A stretch of 64,000 bases of DNA from Micromonospora sp. WMMD980. Its GTDB lineage: Bacteria > Actinomycetota > Actinomycetes > Mycobacteriales > Micromonosporaceae. Below the pieces are notes generated by a model. It was given only the letters and a program-made list of their open reading frames with translations. It searched no databases and was not told where the DNA came from. Below, piece by piece: positions 48,124-56,537 of the stretch. Position numbers and translations under genes: made by a program. Every line of letters begins with the position of its first letter. The first letter of the stretch is position 1. Location of the stretch: NCBI RefSeq assembly GCF_029626035.1, contig NZ_JARUBE010000003.1:4030001-4094000 (forward strand). The letters are read 5' to 3'.

Positions 48124-49344
48124 TCAGCCTACCGTGACCGCCTCCAGCGACACCCCGTCGTTCTCCCCACCGGTCACGGTCAGGGCCCGCCACGTGATGA
48201 GCAACCGTGCCCCGCGCGGGGCCCGGAAGTGGATGACGTACTGGTGGAAGCGGTCGCCCCGGGCCAGCGCCACCTCCCGGACGGCCGGGTCGCCCCCGCC
48301 GGAGAGGGATACGTCGAGCCGGGCGCCGGCCGAGAACACGCCGACGAACAGCCGGACCGTCCGCAGGTCCCCGCTGCCCGCCACGGCGAGCGAGAAGGAC
48401 TTCCCGGCGCCCCGCTGGAAGACCCCCGCCCGGGTGCCCTCCTCCCGGGCCTGCGGGGTGCCGTCGGTCCAGGTCAGCGTCGACACCCCGGCGTTGTGCT
48501 CCAGCCGCGGGCCGCCCGGGTCCTGGATCTCCCCGGTGCCCCGCTGCTTGCGCTGCACGCTGTCCGCGCCCGCGCCGCCCCAGTGCCGCCAGTCCCGGGT
48601 GCCGAGCAGGCTGAGTGACACCGCCGCGGGCACCGCCTGCTGGTCCACCGTGAGCAGCGGACCGCCGGGCAGCGCCGGCTCACCCGTCTCGGGCACCACG
48701 GTGGCCGGCGCCGCGGTCGGCTCCGTCGGCGCCGCCGCCGGCACGCCCGCCCGGCGCGGGGGCGCGGCCGGCGGCCGGGCGGAGTAGGCAAGCGCCGCCA
48801 CCGACGCGGTCAGCGCCGCGGCGACCAGCACCGCCCGCCGACGCCGACGCCGGGCCCGGGCCGCGCCGACGCGGGTGGCCGGGCTCTCCGGGGCGGTCCC
48901 GGCCGCCGGCCCGAGAACTCGCCACCGGGTGTACGCCGCGCGCAGCCGGACCGCGAGCGGCCCGCCCAGCCCGGCGAGCCGTGCGCGCAGGCTCTCCGGG
49001 GCGGTGTGCCGGCCCGGCGCCGCTCCCCCACCCGACGGGTACCCACCCGTGGACCCGGACCCGCCCGGGGGCCGCCAGGTGTCCCGCTCGGCCCGCGCCG
49101 ACGGTCGGCCGGAGGCCGGGGCGGCCGCTCCGAGTCCGGTCGGCGCGGGCCCCACCAGCGGCACCCGCTCGGACGTCGCCCCGAGCGGCGCGGGCCCGGC
49201 CACACCTGGTCCGGCGAGGTCCGGATCCTCGGGCAGACGACGCGGCCCGGCGGGCGGGGGCGGCGTGGCGGCCGGCCCGGCCGGAACGGCGGGCAGCCAG
49301 CCACCGACCCGGATTCCGGACTGCGTGCTGTCGTCCTCAGCCAA
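48124..49344 (-). CDS. Membrane-anchored beta-sandwich protein, copy B
   Basis: 406 residues. A long disordered cytosolic part (Pro/Gly-rich, about 1-170) with [20 protein letters not shown] marking the stop-transfer region and membrane helix near residue 185-205. The extracytoplasmic beta-sandwich follows: VSLSLLGTRDWRHWGGAGAD, GTGEIQDPGG, LTWTDGTPQAREEGTRAGVF, GKSFSLAVAGSGDLRTVRLF and APRGARLLITWRALTV. The domain aligns with copy A throughout. TTG 49344 is preferred because GGGAGGGG lies just upstream; GTG 49410 is the alternative and would add 22 residues. 154 bp separate the two genes. Confidence 0.72.
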   Translation of the reverse strand: MAEDDSTQSGIRVGGWLPAVPAGPAATPPPPAGPRRLPEDPDLAGPGVAGPAPLGATSERVPLVGPAPTGLGAAAPASGRPSARAERDTWRPPGGSGSTGGYPSGGGAAPGRHTAPESLRARLAGLGGPLAVRLRAAYTRWRVLGPAAGTAPESPATRVGAARARRRRRRAVLVAAALTASVAALAYSARPPAAPPRRAGVPAAAPTEPTAAPATVVPETGEPALPGGPLLTVDQQAVPAAVSLSLLGTRDWRHWGGAGADSVQRKQRGTGEIQDPGGPRLEHNAGVSTLTWTDGTPQAREEGTRAGVFQRGAGKSFSLAVAGSGDLRTVRLFVGVFSAGARLDVSLSGGGDPAVREVALARGDRFHQYVIHFRAPRGARLLITWRALTVTGGENDGVSLEAVTVG

Positions 49345-49619
49345 CGCCCCTCCCTCGGCCGCAGGCGCGGGCGGCCCGTCACCATGGCTCGCCGCAGGGC
49401 AGGATGACACATGCTTCGATCTTCGAAAAGCCGTCGGAGCGGGACAGATTTTCCACCGGTCGCTCCGGGCGCGTCACGTCGAGAAGAAACGGAGCGTCGA
49501 AACCGATATATCTCAGCGTCATCGCCGTGACTCCCGGGTATGCCGCTCGCGAGTGACTCAGCCCAGGATCTCGTTACCGAGCGTGACGGGAGGTTCCGTG
49601 GCGCACCGGGCCCCGCGCG

Positions 49620-50213
49620 TCAGCCGACCTGAAATCCGAGCGCCTGGGCGAGCGAGACGGCCTGCTCGACGTCGACCCGCGCCCCGGCGCGCTCGACGGC
49701 GGTCGGGTCGAGCGTGGACAGGTCGCTGCCGCGCAGGTCGGCACGGGTCAGCTTGGCGCCGCGCAGGTGGGCGCCGGACAGGTCGACCCCGGTGAGCACC
49801 GCACCGGTGAGGTCGGCGCCGGCCAGGTCGACCTCGCGCATCCGCACGCCGGTGATGCGCGCCCCGCGCAGGTCGGCGCCGGGCAGGGCGACGAAGGACC
49901 AGTCGCCCCGGTCGATCCGCAGCGGTCGCGTGTCGCACCTGTCGAAGCTGCTGCCGACCAGCTTGCAGCCGGTGAACTCGGCCTCGAAGAGGTTGCAGCG
50001 GGTGAACGTGCAGCGGGTGAACGCCGAGTCGGTGTGCCGGGAGGCGTTGAACGCCACGTTGCCGAAGACGCACTCGGTGAAGATCGCGCCCCGGCTGACC
50101 GCCTCGGTCAGGTCGACCTGGAGGAACTCGCAGCGCACGAAGTGCCTGTCGACCAGTTCTTCGGCGTACCAGTCCTGGTCGCGGTAGGTGACGTCCTCGG
50201 CGAGCTCCGGCAT
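49620..50213 (-). CDS. Pentapeptide-repeat protein
   Basis: 197 residues. From about residue 27 the protein consists of A(D/N)LxX-type repeats of the right-handed quadrilateral beta-helix: TECVFGNVAFNASRHTDSAF, FTRCNLFEAEFTGCKLVGSS, and ADLTGAVLTGVDLSGAHLRG near 145. The rod can mimic DNA in gyrase-protecting members (MfpA/Qnr), but many have other roles. The start MPELAEDVTYRDQDWYAEEL resembles MfpA/Qnr-like proteins. Divergent from the serine hydrolase by 66 bp. The C-terminal 25 residues are a non-repeat cap. Confidence 0.93.
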   Translation of the reverse strand: MPELAEDVTYRDQDWYAEELVDRHFVRCEFLQVDLTEAVSRGAIFTECVFGNVAFNASRHTDSAFTRCTFTRCNLFEAEFTGCKLVGSSFDRCDTRPLRIDRGDWSFVALPGADLRGARITGVRMREVDLAGADLTGAVLTGVDLSGAHLRGAKLTRADLRGSDLSTLDPTAVERAGARVDVEQAVSLAQALGFQVG

Positions 50214-50279
50214 GCCGCCGACACTAGTGTGTCCGGCGGACACTTCCGGCTCGCCGTACCGGCGGGTAGGTTCGCGGGC

Positions 50280-51512
50280 GTGAGCGTCGCAGTGAGCACC
50301 GACCCCGGCCGTCTCGGCTTCGATCCCGCCCGGTTGGCGCGGATCGACGAGCACTTCGCCCGCTACGTCGACGACGGTCGGCTCGCCGGGTGGCAGGTCG
50401 TGGTGACCCGCCGGGGCGAGGTCGCCCACTCCTCGACGTACGGGCAGCGCGACCGGGAGGCCGGTACGCCGGTCGAGGCGGACACGCTCTGGCGCATCTA
50501 CTCGATGACCAAGCCGATCACCTCGGTCGCCGCGATGATGCTCTGGGAGGAGGGCCGGTTCGAGCTGAACGACCCGGTCGGTCGCTGGCTGCCGGAGTTC
50601 GCCGACGTCCGGGTCTACGACCGGGGCTCGGTGCTCAAGCCGTACACCGTGCCGGCGACCGAGCCGATCCGCGTCTGGCACCTGCTCACCCACACCGCCG
50701 GCCTGACGTACGGCTTCGCCCAGGTCTCGGTGGTCGACGGCCTCTACCGGGCGGCCGGCTTCGACCTGGGCGTGCCGCCGGGCACGGACCTCGCCGCGGC
50801 CTCGACCGGCCTGGCCCGGCTGCCGCTGCTGTTCCAGCCCGGGACGAGCTGGAACTACGGCGTCTCCACCGACGTGCTGGGCCGGCTGGTCGAGGTGATC
50901 TCCGGGCAGTCGCTCGCCGTGTTCTTCACCGAGCGGATCCTGCGCCCGCTCGGGATGACCGACACCCGCTGGTGGGTGGACCCGGCGGACGCCAAGCGAC
51001 TGGCCGCGCTCTACGCCCCGCACCCGGCGACCGGCCAGGCGGTCCGCGCCGACAAGATCGGCCGGAGCGCGCTGGCGGAGCCGAGCTGGCACTCCGGCGG
51101 CGGCGGGCTGGTCTCCACCGCCGCCGACTACCACCGCTTCACCCAGTTCCTGCTGCGCGGCGGCGAGCTGGACGGGGTGCGCCTGCTCGGCCCCCGCACG
51201 CTGCGCTTCATGACCCGCAACCACCTGCCCGACGGCCGGGACCTCGCCTCCTTCTCCCCCGAGGGGTTCAGCGAGACCGTGCTCGACGGGATCGGCTTCG
51301 GGCTGGGCTTCGCGGTGGTGCTGGACCCGGTTCCGTCGCGGGTGCCCAGCAGCGTGGGCGAGTACTACTGGGGCGGCATGGCCAGCACCGCGTTCTGGGT
51401 GGACCCGGTGGAGGATGTCACCGCGCTGCTCTTCACCCAGCTCATGCCGTCGAGCACCTACCCGCTGCGCAGCCAGTTGCGTCAGCTCGTCTACTCGGCG
51501 CTGGTCGACTGA
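50280..51512 (+). CDS. Serine hydrolase of the beta-lactamase/class C-like family
   Basis: 410 residues, no signal peptide. SxxK motif in YSMTKPITSVAAMMLWEEG near residue 78 (Ser, Lys), the Tyr region WNYGVSTDVLGRLVEVISG near 197, and HSGGGGLVSTAADYHRF near 268 in place of KTG. This pattern matches EstB-like esterases and other hydrolases of the class C beta-lactamase fold and not true beta-lactamases. GTG 50280 is used; a GTG 12 bp downstream is also possible. Divergent from the pentapeptide-repeat gene. Confidence 0.9.
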   Translation: MSVAVSTDPGRLGFDPARLARIDEHFARYVDDGRLAGWQVVVTRRGEVAHSSTYGQRDREAGTPVEADTLWRIYSMTKPITSVAAMMLWEEGRFELNDPVGRWLPEFADVRVYDRGSVLKPYTVPATEPIRVWHLLTHTAGLTYGFAQVSVVDGLYRAAGFDLGVPPGTDLAAASTGLARLPLLFQPGTSWNYGVSTDVLGRLVEVISGQSLAVFFTERILRPLGMTDTRWWVDPADAKRLAALYAPHPATGQAVRADKIGRSALAEPSWHSGGGGLVSTAADYHRFTQFLLRGGELDGVRLLGPRTLRFMTRNHLPDGRDLASFSPEGFSETVLDGIGFGLGFAVVLDPVPSRVPSSVGEYYWGGMASTAFWVDPVEDVTALLFTQLMPSSTYPLRSQLRQLVYSALVD

Positions 51513-51573
51513 GCCGTGCCGGTTCCGGCGGAACCGCAGCCGCCCGGCCGCCCCGCTGCCTAGCCTGTGAGGC

Positions 51574-52215
51574 ATGAGCGACATCGTCGTGTTCGGCGCC
51601 GGCGGGACGGCCGGCTCCCGGATCGCCGCCGAGGCGGTCGAGCGGGGGCACCGGGTCACCGCGGCGGTCCGCCGCCCGGAGGCGGTCGGCTACCTGCCGC
51701 CCGGCGTGCGCACGGTGACCGGCGACGCGACCTCGGCGCGAAGCGTACGCGAGCTGGCCGAGGACGCGGACGTGCTGGTGGTCGCGATCGGCGGCGGCGA
51801 GCGCGACCTGTGGCGCGACGCCGCGCGGACGATCGTCGACACGCTCCGGGAGCTGCCCGACCCGCCCCGGGTGATCCACGTCGGCGGCGGCTCGACGCTG
51901 CTCACCCCGAACGGCACCCGGTTCCTGGACGAGCCGGACTTCCCGGCCGAATACCGGGACTCGGCGCGGGGGCAGGCCGACGCCCTGGAGTTCTACCGCT
52001 CCTCGGCCGACGGCGTGACCTGGACGTACGTCTCACCACCGCCGCTGGAGTTCCACCCCGGCGAGCGGACCGGGCACTACCGCACCGGCACCGACCACCC
52101 GGTCACCGACGCGCAGGGCCGGTCGGTGCTCACCTACGAGGACCTGGCGGTGGCGATCGTGGACGAGATCGAGAACCCGAGGTTCGGCAACGCGCGGTTC
52201 ACCGCCGCGTACTGA
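51574..52215 (+). CDS. NAD(P)-binding protein (atypical SDR, NmrA/YwnB-like)
   Basis: 213 residues. The Rossmann motif GAGGTAGSRIAAEAVERGH starts at residue 8 and the strand VTAAVRRPEAV follows. There is no YxxxK catalytic pair, which fits the atypical SDR group (NAD(P)H-binding). LTYEDLAVAIVDEIENPRFG near the C-terminus is typical of these. Probably a redox sensor or reductase of unknown substrate. It stands alone, and its stop abuts the convergent F420-type oxidoreductase gene (1 bp). Confidence 0.9.
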   Translation: MSDIVVFGAGGTAGSRIAAEAVERGHRVTAAVRRPEAVGYLPPGVRTVTGDATSARSVRELAEDADVLVVAIGGGERDLWRDAARTIVDTLRELPDPPRVIHVGGGSTLLTPNGTRFLDEPDFPAEYRDSARGQADALEFYRSSADGVTWTYVSPPPLEFHPGERTGHYRTGTDHPVTDAQGRSVLTYEDLAVAIVDEIENPRFGNARFTAAY

Positions 52216-52680
52216 TCAGTCGGCCAGCCGGGCCGGGAACCCGCCGGTGGCGATCGGACCCCACGACTCGATCGTGACCCGGATCAGCGACTTGCCCTGC
52301 GCGACCATGGCGGCCCGGTACTCGTCCCAGTCCGGGTGCTCGCCGGAGATGCTGCGGAAGTAGTCGACGAGCGGCTCCAGCGCCTCGGGCAGGTCGAGCA
52401 CCTCGGCCACGCCGTCGACCTGCACCCACGGACCGTTCCAGTCGTCGGAGAGCACGCACGCCGACACGCGGGGGTCACGGCGGATGTTCGTCACCTTGGC
52501 CCGCTCGGGATAGCTGGAGACGACCAGCCGGCCCTCGGCGTCGACCCCGCAGGAGACCGGGGAGGACTGCGGGCGGCCGTCGGCGCGGGTCGTCATCAGC
52601 ACGACGCGGTGCCGGGGGCGGAGGAACTCGGTCAGGGCGTCCCGGTCGACCCGGGTGTTGCGCGCGATGCTGCGTGGCAT
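52216..52680 (-). CDS. PPOX-class F420-dependent oxidoreductase
   Basis: 154 residues, split beta-barrel flavin/F420 fold. Key stretches: RVVLMTTRADGRPQSSPVSC near residue 25, VSSYPERAKVTNIRRDPRVS near 54 and WVQVDGVAEVLDLPEALEPL near 85. Actinobacteria use many such enzymes with coenzyme F420. Substrate unknown. ATG 52680. Confidence 0.9.
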   Translation of the reverse strand: MPRSIARNTRVDRDALTEFLRPRHRVVLMTTRADGRPQSSPVSCGVDAEGRLVVSSYPERAKVTNIRRDPRVSACVLSDDWNGPWVQVDGVAEVLDLPEALEPLVDYFRSISGEHPDWDEYRAAMVAQGKSLIRVTIESWGPIATGGFPARLAD

Positions 52681-52711
52681 CCCTCGGTTCTACCAGGCCC
52701 GGGGGCGGATC

Positions 52712-53353
52712 TCAGCGCGGGCGGGCGGCGGCCCGGCGCGGGGAGACCTGCTCGGGCACGCGGGGGCGCGCGGTGGGCCGCCAGGCCCGGCCGTTGGCGT
52801 AGATGACCCGGAAACCCAGGTACGCCGCCAGCGGCGCCCAGTGTGCCGAGCCCATCCGCAGCTCGGCCGCGTTGTGCCGCTGCCCGTTGGCCAGCACGTC
52901 GAGCAGCACGGTCTCGAAGGCGGCCGACTCGACCCAGTCGACGTCGCGGGTGAAGCCGCAGATCAGCGCCGCTCCGGTCACGTCGAGGAACTCGCGGAGC
53001 GTGGCGTCGGAGGCGCGCAGCACGGAGCAGCTGCCGAAGTAGAGGCGACGGCCCTCGCCGCGACCGGCCATCCGCTCGGCCACGTCGGACAGCTCGACCG
53101 AATCCCAGTCGGTGAGGCAGAGCCGGCTCGGCTCGCCGTGCATGGCGAAGAAGCCGACCCGGTGGTCGGCGTACTGCTTGAGCAGCCAGCGGTCGAGGAA
53201 GTAGAACAGCTCGTCGCGGGTGGCGGCGTCCTTGTGGATGTAGCGGATCCGGCCCAGCCGTTCGAGCAGGTCGAGCGTGGGCAGGACGGACCCGCGCTCG
53301 TTGAGGTCGCGGTGCCACTGCCCCTCGACGCAGAACACGCCGCCACGTGCCAA
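52712..53353 (-). CDS. DUF6642 family protein
   Basis: 213 residues. The opening GGVFCVEGQWHRDLNERGSV, then TLDLLERLGRIRYIHKDAAT, YADHRVGFFAMHGEPSRLCL near residue 78, RLYFGSCSVL near 118 and VTGAALICGFTRDVDWVESA near 140 match a family annotated DUF6642 as I recall it. The GFxAMHG and FGSCSVL stretches resemble a caspase-like (CHAT-type) His/Cys dyad, but no protease activity is known. TTG 53353 is preferred because GGAGG is 6 bp upstream; a GTG lies 15 bp later. The function is unknown. Confidence 0.8.
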   Translation of the reverse strand: MARGGVFCVEGQWHRDLNERGSVLPTLDLLERLGRIRYIHKDAATRDELFYFLDRWLLKQYADHRVGFFAMHGEPSRLCLTDWDSVELSDVAERMAGRGEGRRLYFGSCSVLRASDATLREFLDVTGAALICGFTRDVDWVESAAFETVLLDVLANGQRHNAAELRMGSAHWAPLAAYLGFRVIYANGRAWRPTARPRVPEQVSPRRAAARPR

Positions 53354-53545
53354 CGCCCACCTCCCCCGCGCGAACCGGGCCCGGGAGCAGACGTTACCGC
53401 GCCCTCCGACCAGGACCGAATGTGAGAACAATTTCCGCTAATCGCCACGAAGCCCCCGGTGGGCTGTCACGGTGGGAAGGACGGGACGTACCGGTCTTTC
53501 CGCCCGTCCCGGCCTCAGATCCGCTCTCTCATCGGGAGGACTCCT

Positions 53546-54322
53546 GTGCGCGTCAACACCCTGAAGCGGGCGGCCGTCGCGTTCGCGCTGGCCCTGCCCG
53601 GGGCCGCCGTCGCGACCGCCGTCGCCGCGCCACCGGCCCACGCCGACGGCTGCTACACCTGGACCCGGACGCTCGCCTCGGGCAGTTCGGGCACCGACGT
53701 CCGGCAGCTCCAGATCCGGGTGGCCGGCTGGGCCGGATACGGCGGCATCGTGCGGGTCGACGGGCGGTACGGACCGGAGACGGCTGCCGCCGTACGGCGC
53801 TTCCAGGCCGCGTACGGACTGCGCGCCGACGGCGTCGCCGGCCCGCAGACGTTCGCCAAGATCTACGCCCTGCAGGACGACGACTGCACGCCGAAGCACT
53901 TCAGCTACGCCGAACTGGACAACGGCTGCGGCAAGGGCGGGTGGAGCGGGGGGCCGCTCTCGGCGTCGGCCACCCGGGAGAACGCGCTGCGCGCCATGTG
54001 GAAGCTGGAGGCGCTGCGGCGCAGCCTCGGCGACAAACCGCTCTACGTCACCAGCGGCTTCCGCAGCATCGCCTGCAACCGGCAGGTCGGCGGCGCCTCG
54101 GACAGCCAGCACCTGTACGGCGGCGCGGCCGACCTGACCTCGCGCAGCCGGACCCTCTGCGAGATCGCCCGCTCGGCCCGGGACCGGGGCTTCAGCGGCA
54201 TCTACGGCCCCGGCTACCCGGACCACGGCGACCACGTGCACGTGGACTCCCGCCGGGAGAACACCAAGGACAAGTCACCGAACGCCACCGACTGGTCCGC
54301 CCCGAAGTGCGGGGTCAACTGA
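53546..54322 (+). CDS. Secreted zinc D-Ala-D-Ala carboxypeptidase (PG_binding_1 + peptidase M15A)
   Basis: 258 residues. Signal peptide over residues 1-33 (VAFALALPGAAVATAVAAPP, cut near AHA). PG_binding_1 domain at about 36-105 (GSSGTDVRQLQIRVAGWAGY, RYGPETAAAVRRFQ). The M15A catalytic domain follows: YVTSGFRSIACNRQVGG, SQHLYGGAADL near 188 (zinc His and Asp) and DHGDHVHVD near 233 (catalytic Asp and zinc His). Homologous in layout to the Streptomyces albus G DD-carboxypeptidase. GTG 53546 with GGGAGGA upstream. Cleaves terminal D-Ala in the wall. Confidence 0.95.
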   Translation: MRVNTLKRAAVAFALALPGAAVATAVAAPPAHADGCYTWTRTLASGSSGTDVRQLQIRVAGWAGYGGIVRVDGRYGPETAAAVRRFQAAYGLRADGVAGPQTFAKIYALQDDDCTPKHFSYAELDNGCGKGGWSGGPLSASATRENALRAMWKLEALRRSLGDKPLYVTSGFRSIACNRQVGGASDSQHLYGGAADLTSRSRTLCEIARSARDRGFSGIYGPGYPDHGDHVHVDSRRENTKDKSPNATDWSAPKCGVN

Positions 54323-54336
54323 CGGCACACGCCGGA

Positions 54337-54375
54337 CGGCCCGACGCGGGAGTGGGGGCTCCCCGCGTCGGGCCG
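54337..54375. terminator. Long GC hairpin between convergent genes
   Basis: CGGCCCGACGCGGG (54337-54350) and CCCGCGTCGGGCCG (54362-54375) are exact reverse complements (14 bp) around an 11-base loop. It starts 14 bp after the carboxypeptidase stop and 59 bp past the end of the convergent gene, so it probably ends transcripts from the left gene and perhaps both. Confidence 0.82.
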
Positions 54376-54433
54376 CCGTCCCGGCCCGGCCCGGCCGGCG
54401 CGGCCATCGCCGCGCCGGCCCGCACGCCGGGGG

Positions 54434-54955
54434 TCAGCTCGCCCTGGGCCAGCGCGGTCGGGCCACCGGAGCCGGTGGCGTGCTCGACCCGGTGGCGCGC
54501 GTCGGCCGGCCGACGCCGGGGCGTACCGGCGGGGCGGTGACCCGCGGGACCGGCCCGCGCGGCACCTGGCCGGGTGCGAGCCGGGCGGTCGAGCCGGGAC
54601 GGACGGGCTGCGCCGAACCCGGGCGGGGAGCCGCACCCGGGCGGGCCGTCGACGGCCCGCTCAGCACGAACGGGAACGGCACGTGCACGAACGGGTTGCC
54701 GTGCCGGACCAGCGCGTCGATCTGGCGCTCGTTCAGCCCGTGTGTCTCCAGCACCCGCCGGCCCCAGCGGTGCAGCCGGCAGGGGAACGCCGCCCCGTCG
54801 TTGCGGCACTTCGGCCCCGCGGGCCACTCCTCGGCGGCATGCACCACCACCGCCCGGACAGCCAGGCGGACGTCCTCGGGGGTCAACGTCGCCGGCACCG
54901 GCACGTCGCCCAGGATCTGGTCGATGGGATCCCTCGACTGCTCACCAACTCGCAC
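54434..54955 (-). CDS. Uncharacterised protein with C-x8-C-x2-H motif (copy B)
   Basis: 173 residues. N-terminal half carries the same core as the 46245-46556 protein: EDVRLAVRAVVVHAAEEWPA near residue 29, CRNDGAAFPCRLHRWGRRVL near 53 and LNERQIDALVRHGNP near 77. The C-terminal 80 residues are a Pro/Arg/Gly-rich tail absent from copy A. GTG 54955 is chosen because GGGAGG lies 6 bp upstream. As with copy A, the gene faces a D-Ala-D-Ala carboxypeptidase gene tail to tail. Function unknown. Confidence 0.8.
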   Translation of the reverse strand: MRVGEQSRDPIDQILGDVPVPATLTPEDVRLAVRAVVVHAAEEWPAGPKCRNDGAAFPCRLHRWGRRVLETHGLNERQIDALVRHGNPFVHVPFPFVLSGPSTARPGAAPRPGSAQPVRPGSTARLAPGQVPRGPVPRVTAPPVRPGVGRPTRATGSSTPPAPVARPRWPRAS

Positions 54956-55042
54956 GGCAGGCCTCCCGCAGCTCGGCAGCGGTGCGGCGGACCGGCCGCA
55001 CCACATCCTCGTCCACTGGTACGGCCGGACACCGGCAGGAGT

Positions 55043-56467
55043 TCAATCCCGCCACGCGGTGAGCAGTTCCTCCGGCCCGAGCACGGTCACACCGTCGACC
55101 GCACGCCCGCTGCGCACCACGGCGACGACCGGAGTGTGCTCGTCGGCTCCCGGCAGTTGTGCGCGGTGGTGGAGGAGCCGGCTCAGGTCGTGTGCGTCGA
55201 ACGGCCCGTGCTCCAGCCACTTGACGGAGCCCACGAAGGTGATCCGCTTGGCCACCGGCCCTCGGTCGCCGCCGACGAGGTCGATCTCGGGATCGTTGGT
55301 ACGGGTCCAGAAGCCGCTCACCACCGCCGTGTCGGCCGGCAGGTGCCCGGACGGCAGCCGGCGCAACGACTCTCGGACAACCGGTTCGACCGCACGCCCT
55401 CGCCAGGAGGTCCACGAGGAGTCGATCCGGGCCAGCGTCAGGTCTCCTCGACCACGCTCGATCTCCGAGAGGTAGGGCCCGAGGAAGGCGAGCCAGAAGC
55501 GCAGGTGCGGATCGGCGACGACGTAGCGGGTCTCGCGGGAGGCCCGGGTGGACAACGGAAGGGCTGCCTCGACGATCCGCTTGTCGGTGAGCAGTCGGAG
55601 CGCACGATGCAGCGACGCCTGCGGGATGCCGCCCGCGGCTCGGGCGATCGACGAGAAGGTGCGTTCCCCGGCCCCGATGGCGCGTAGCACCAGGTCCGGC
55701 TGGGACTGCGGGGGAAATTCGGCGGCGAGGGCCCGCTCGCCGCTCACGAGCAGGGCGGAAGTGGAGTCCCTGACCGCACCGGCGAGGTAATCGCGCAAAC
55801 CCTCGCCAGGCGCCCAGTCGTCGACCACGAGCGGCAGACCGCCGGTGACGAGATAGGCGTCGATCGCGTCCGCAGGCGCGAGTTCGAGCATCTCACCCAC
55901 GTCGGCCGGGCTGAGCGGTGGTACCACCATTTCCGTGGCGCGCTGGTGGAAGGGACGCCCGTAGTCGTTCAGCGCCTCCATCATCGCCAGATCGGACCCG
56001 ACGCAGATCAACAGGACCGGCCGGCGGGACAACTCACGGTCGAAGACCTTCTGCAAGGTTCCCTCGAAGCCAGGATCAGTGGCGATCAGATAGGGCATCT
56101 CGTCGAGCACGACGACGCTCGGCCGGTCGTTGGGTAACGCGGCGGCAAGCAGGGTGAGTGCGGCGTCCCAGGTGGCCGGTGCCTGCCCCGCGAACAGTCC
56201 CGCGCCCGGGAGCGTCGAGCCCGCCACAGCCGACACGAACAGCGCCAGATCGGCGGCGGCGGTCGGCTGCGCCGAGGCGGTGAAGAACAGATGGGGCACA
56301 TCCACGCGTTCGACGAACTCCTCCACGAGTCGCGACTTGCCCACCCGGCGACGCCCACGCATGAGCAGCGCCCGCCCCGGCCGCCCGGCTCGACCGCCGC
56401 GCGCCACCCGGCCGAGCATCCCGTCGAGCTGCGCCAGCTCACGAGTCCTGCCGACGAACCCATCCAT
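55043..56467 (-). CDS. AAA ATPase with DUF234-type C-terminal domain
   Basis: 474 residues. FVGRTRELAQLDGMLGRVA at the N-terminus, Walker A GRRRVGKSRLVEEF near residue 40, Walker B SVVVLDEMPYL near 117, sensor ICVGSDLAMMEALNDYGRP near 152. A winged-helix region (SIARAAGGIPQASLHRALRL near 275) precedes the C-terminal PD-(D/E)XK-like DUF234 domain (RTNDPEIDLVGGDRG near 385, then FVGSVKW near 407, where the nuclease ExK would be). This is the archaeal-type ATPase family common on mobile DNA. The upstream promoter is unusually AT-rich and palindromic, which suggests acquired DNA. Function unknown; toxin-antitoxin-like or defence roles have been proposed for relatives. Confidence 0.85.
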   Translation of the reverse strand: MDGFVGRTRELAQLDGMLGRVARGGRAGRPGRALLMRGRRRVGKSRLVEEFVERVDVPHLFFTASAQPTAAADLALFVSAVAGSTLPGAGLFAGQAPATWDAALTLLAAALPNDRPSVVVLDEMPYLIATDPGFEGTLQKVFDRELSRRPVLLICVGSDLAMMEALNDYGRPFHQRATEMVVPPLSPADVGEMLELAPADAIDAYLVTGGLPLVVDDWAPGEGLRDYLAGAVRDSTSALLVSGERALAAEFPPQSQPDLVLRAIGAGERTFSSIARAAGGIPQASLHRALRLLTDKRIVEAALPLSTRASRETRYVVADPHLRFWLAFLGPYLSEIERGRGDLTLARIDSSWTSWRGRAVEPVVRESLRRLPSGHLPADTAVVSGFWTRTNDPEIDLVGGDRGPVAKRITFVGSVKWLEHGPFDAHDLSRLLHHRAQLPGADEHTPVVAVVRSGRAVDGVTVLGPEELLTAWRD

Positions 56468-56493
56468 GCGATCACCACGAAGCTCTCGTTAAC

Positions 56494-56527
56494 GATAGTC
56501 TCATCCTTGATACTATCAATAATGAGA
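56494..56527 (-). promoter_or_regulatory. AT-rich nested palindromes upstream of the AAA/DUF234 gene
   Basis: TTGATA-C-TATCAA (56507-56519) is a perfect 13-bp palindrome. It overlaps a longer dyad GATAGT (56494-56499) with ACTATC (56512-56517), and TCTCAT (56499-56504) pairs with ATGAGA (56522-56527). The region is about 35% GC in a 74% GC window. It sits 27-60 bp before the ATPase ATG, as expected for an operator in its promoter; it also lies just beyond the 3' end of the response-regulator gene. Confidence 0.6.
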
Positions 56528-56537
56528 GACTTCCCGG

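Noticed and set aside
49620..50213. Firm assignment of the pentapeptide-repeat protein as a quinolone-resistance factor
   Set aside because: The fold is clear but DNA-gyrase mimicry cannot be inferred from repeats alone.
50280..51512. True beta-lactamase resistance gene
   Set aside because: No signal peptide and HSGG in place of KTG; fits cytosolic EstB-like serine hydrolases better.
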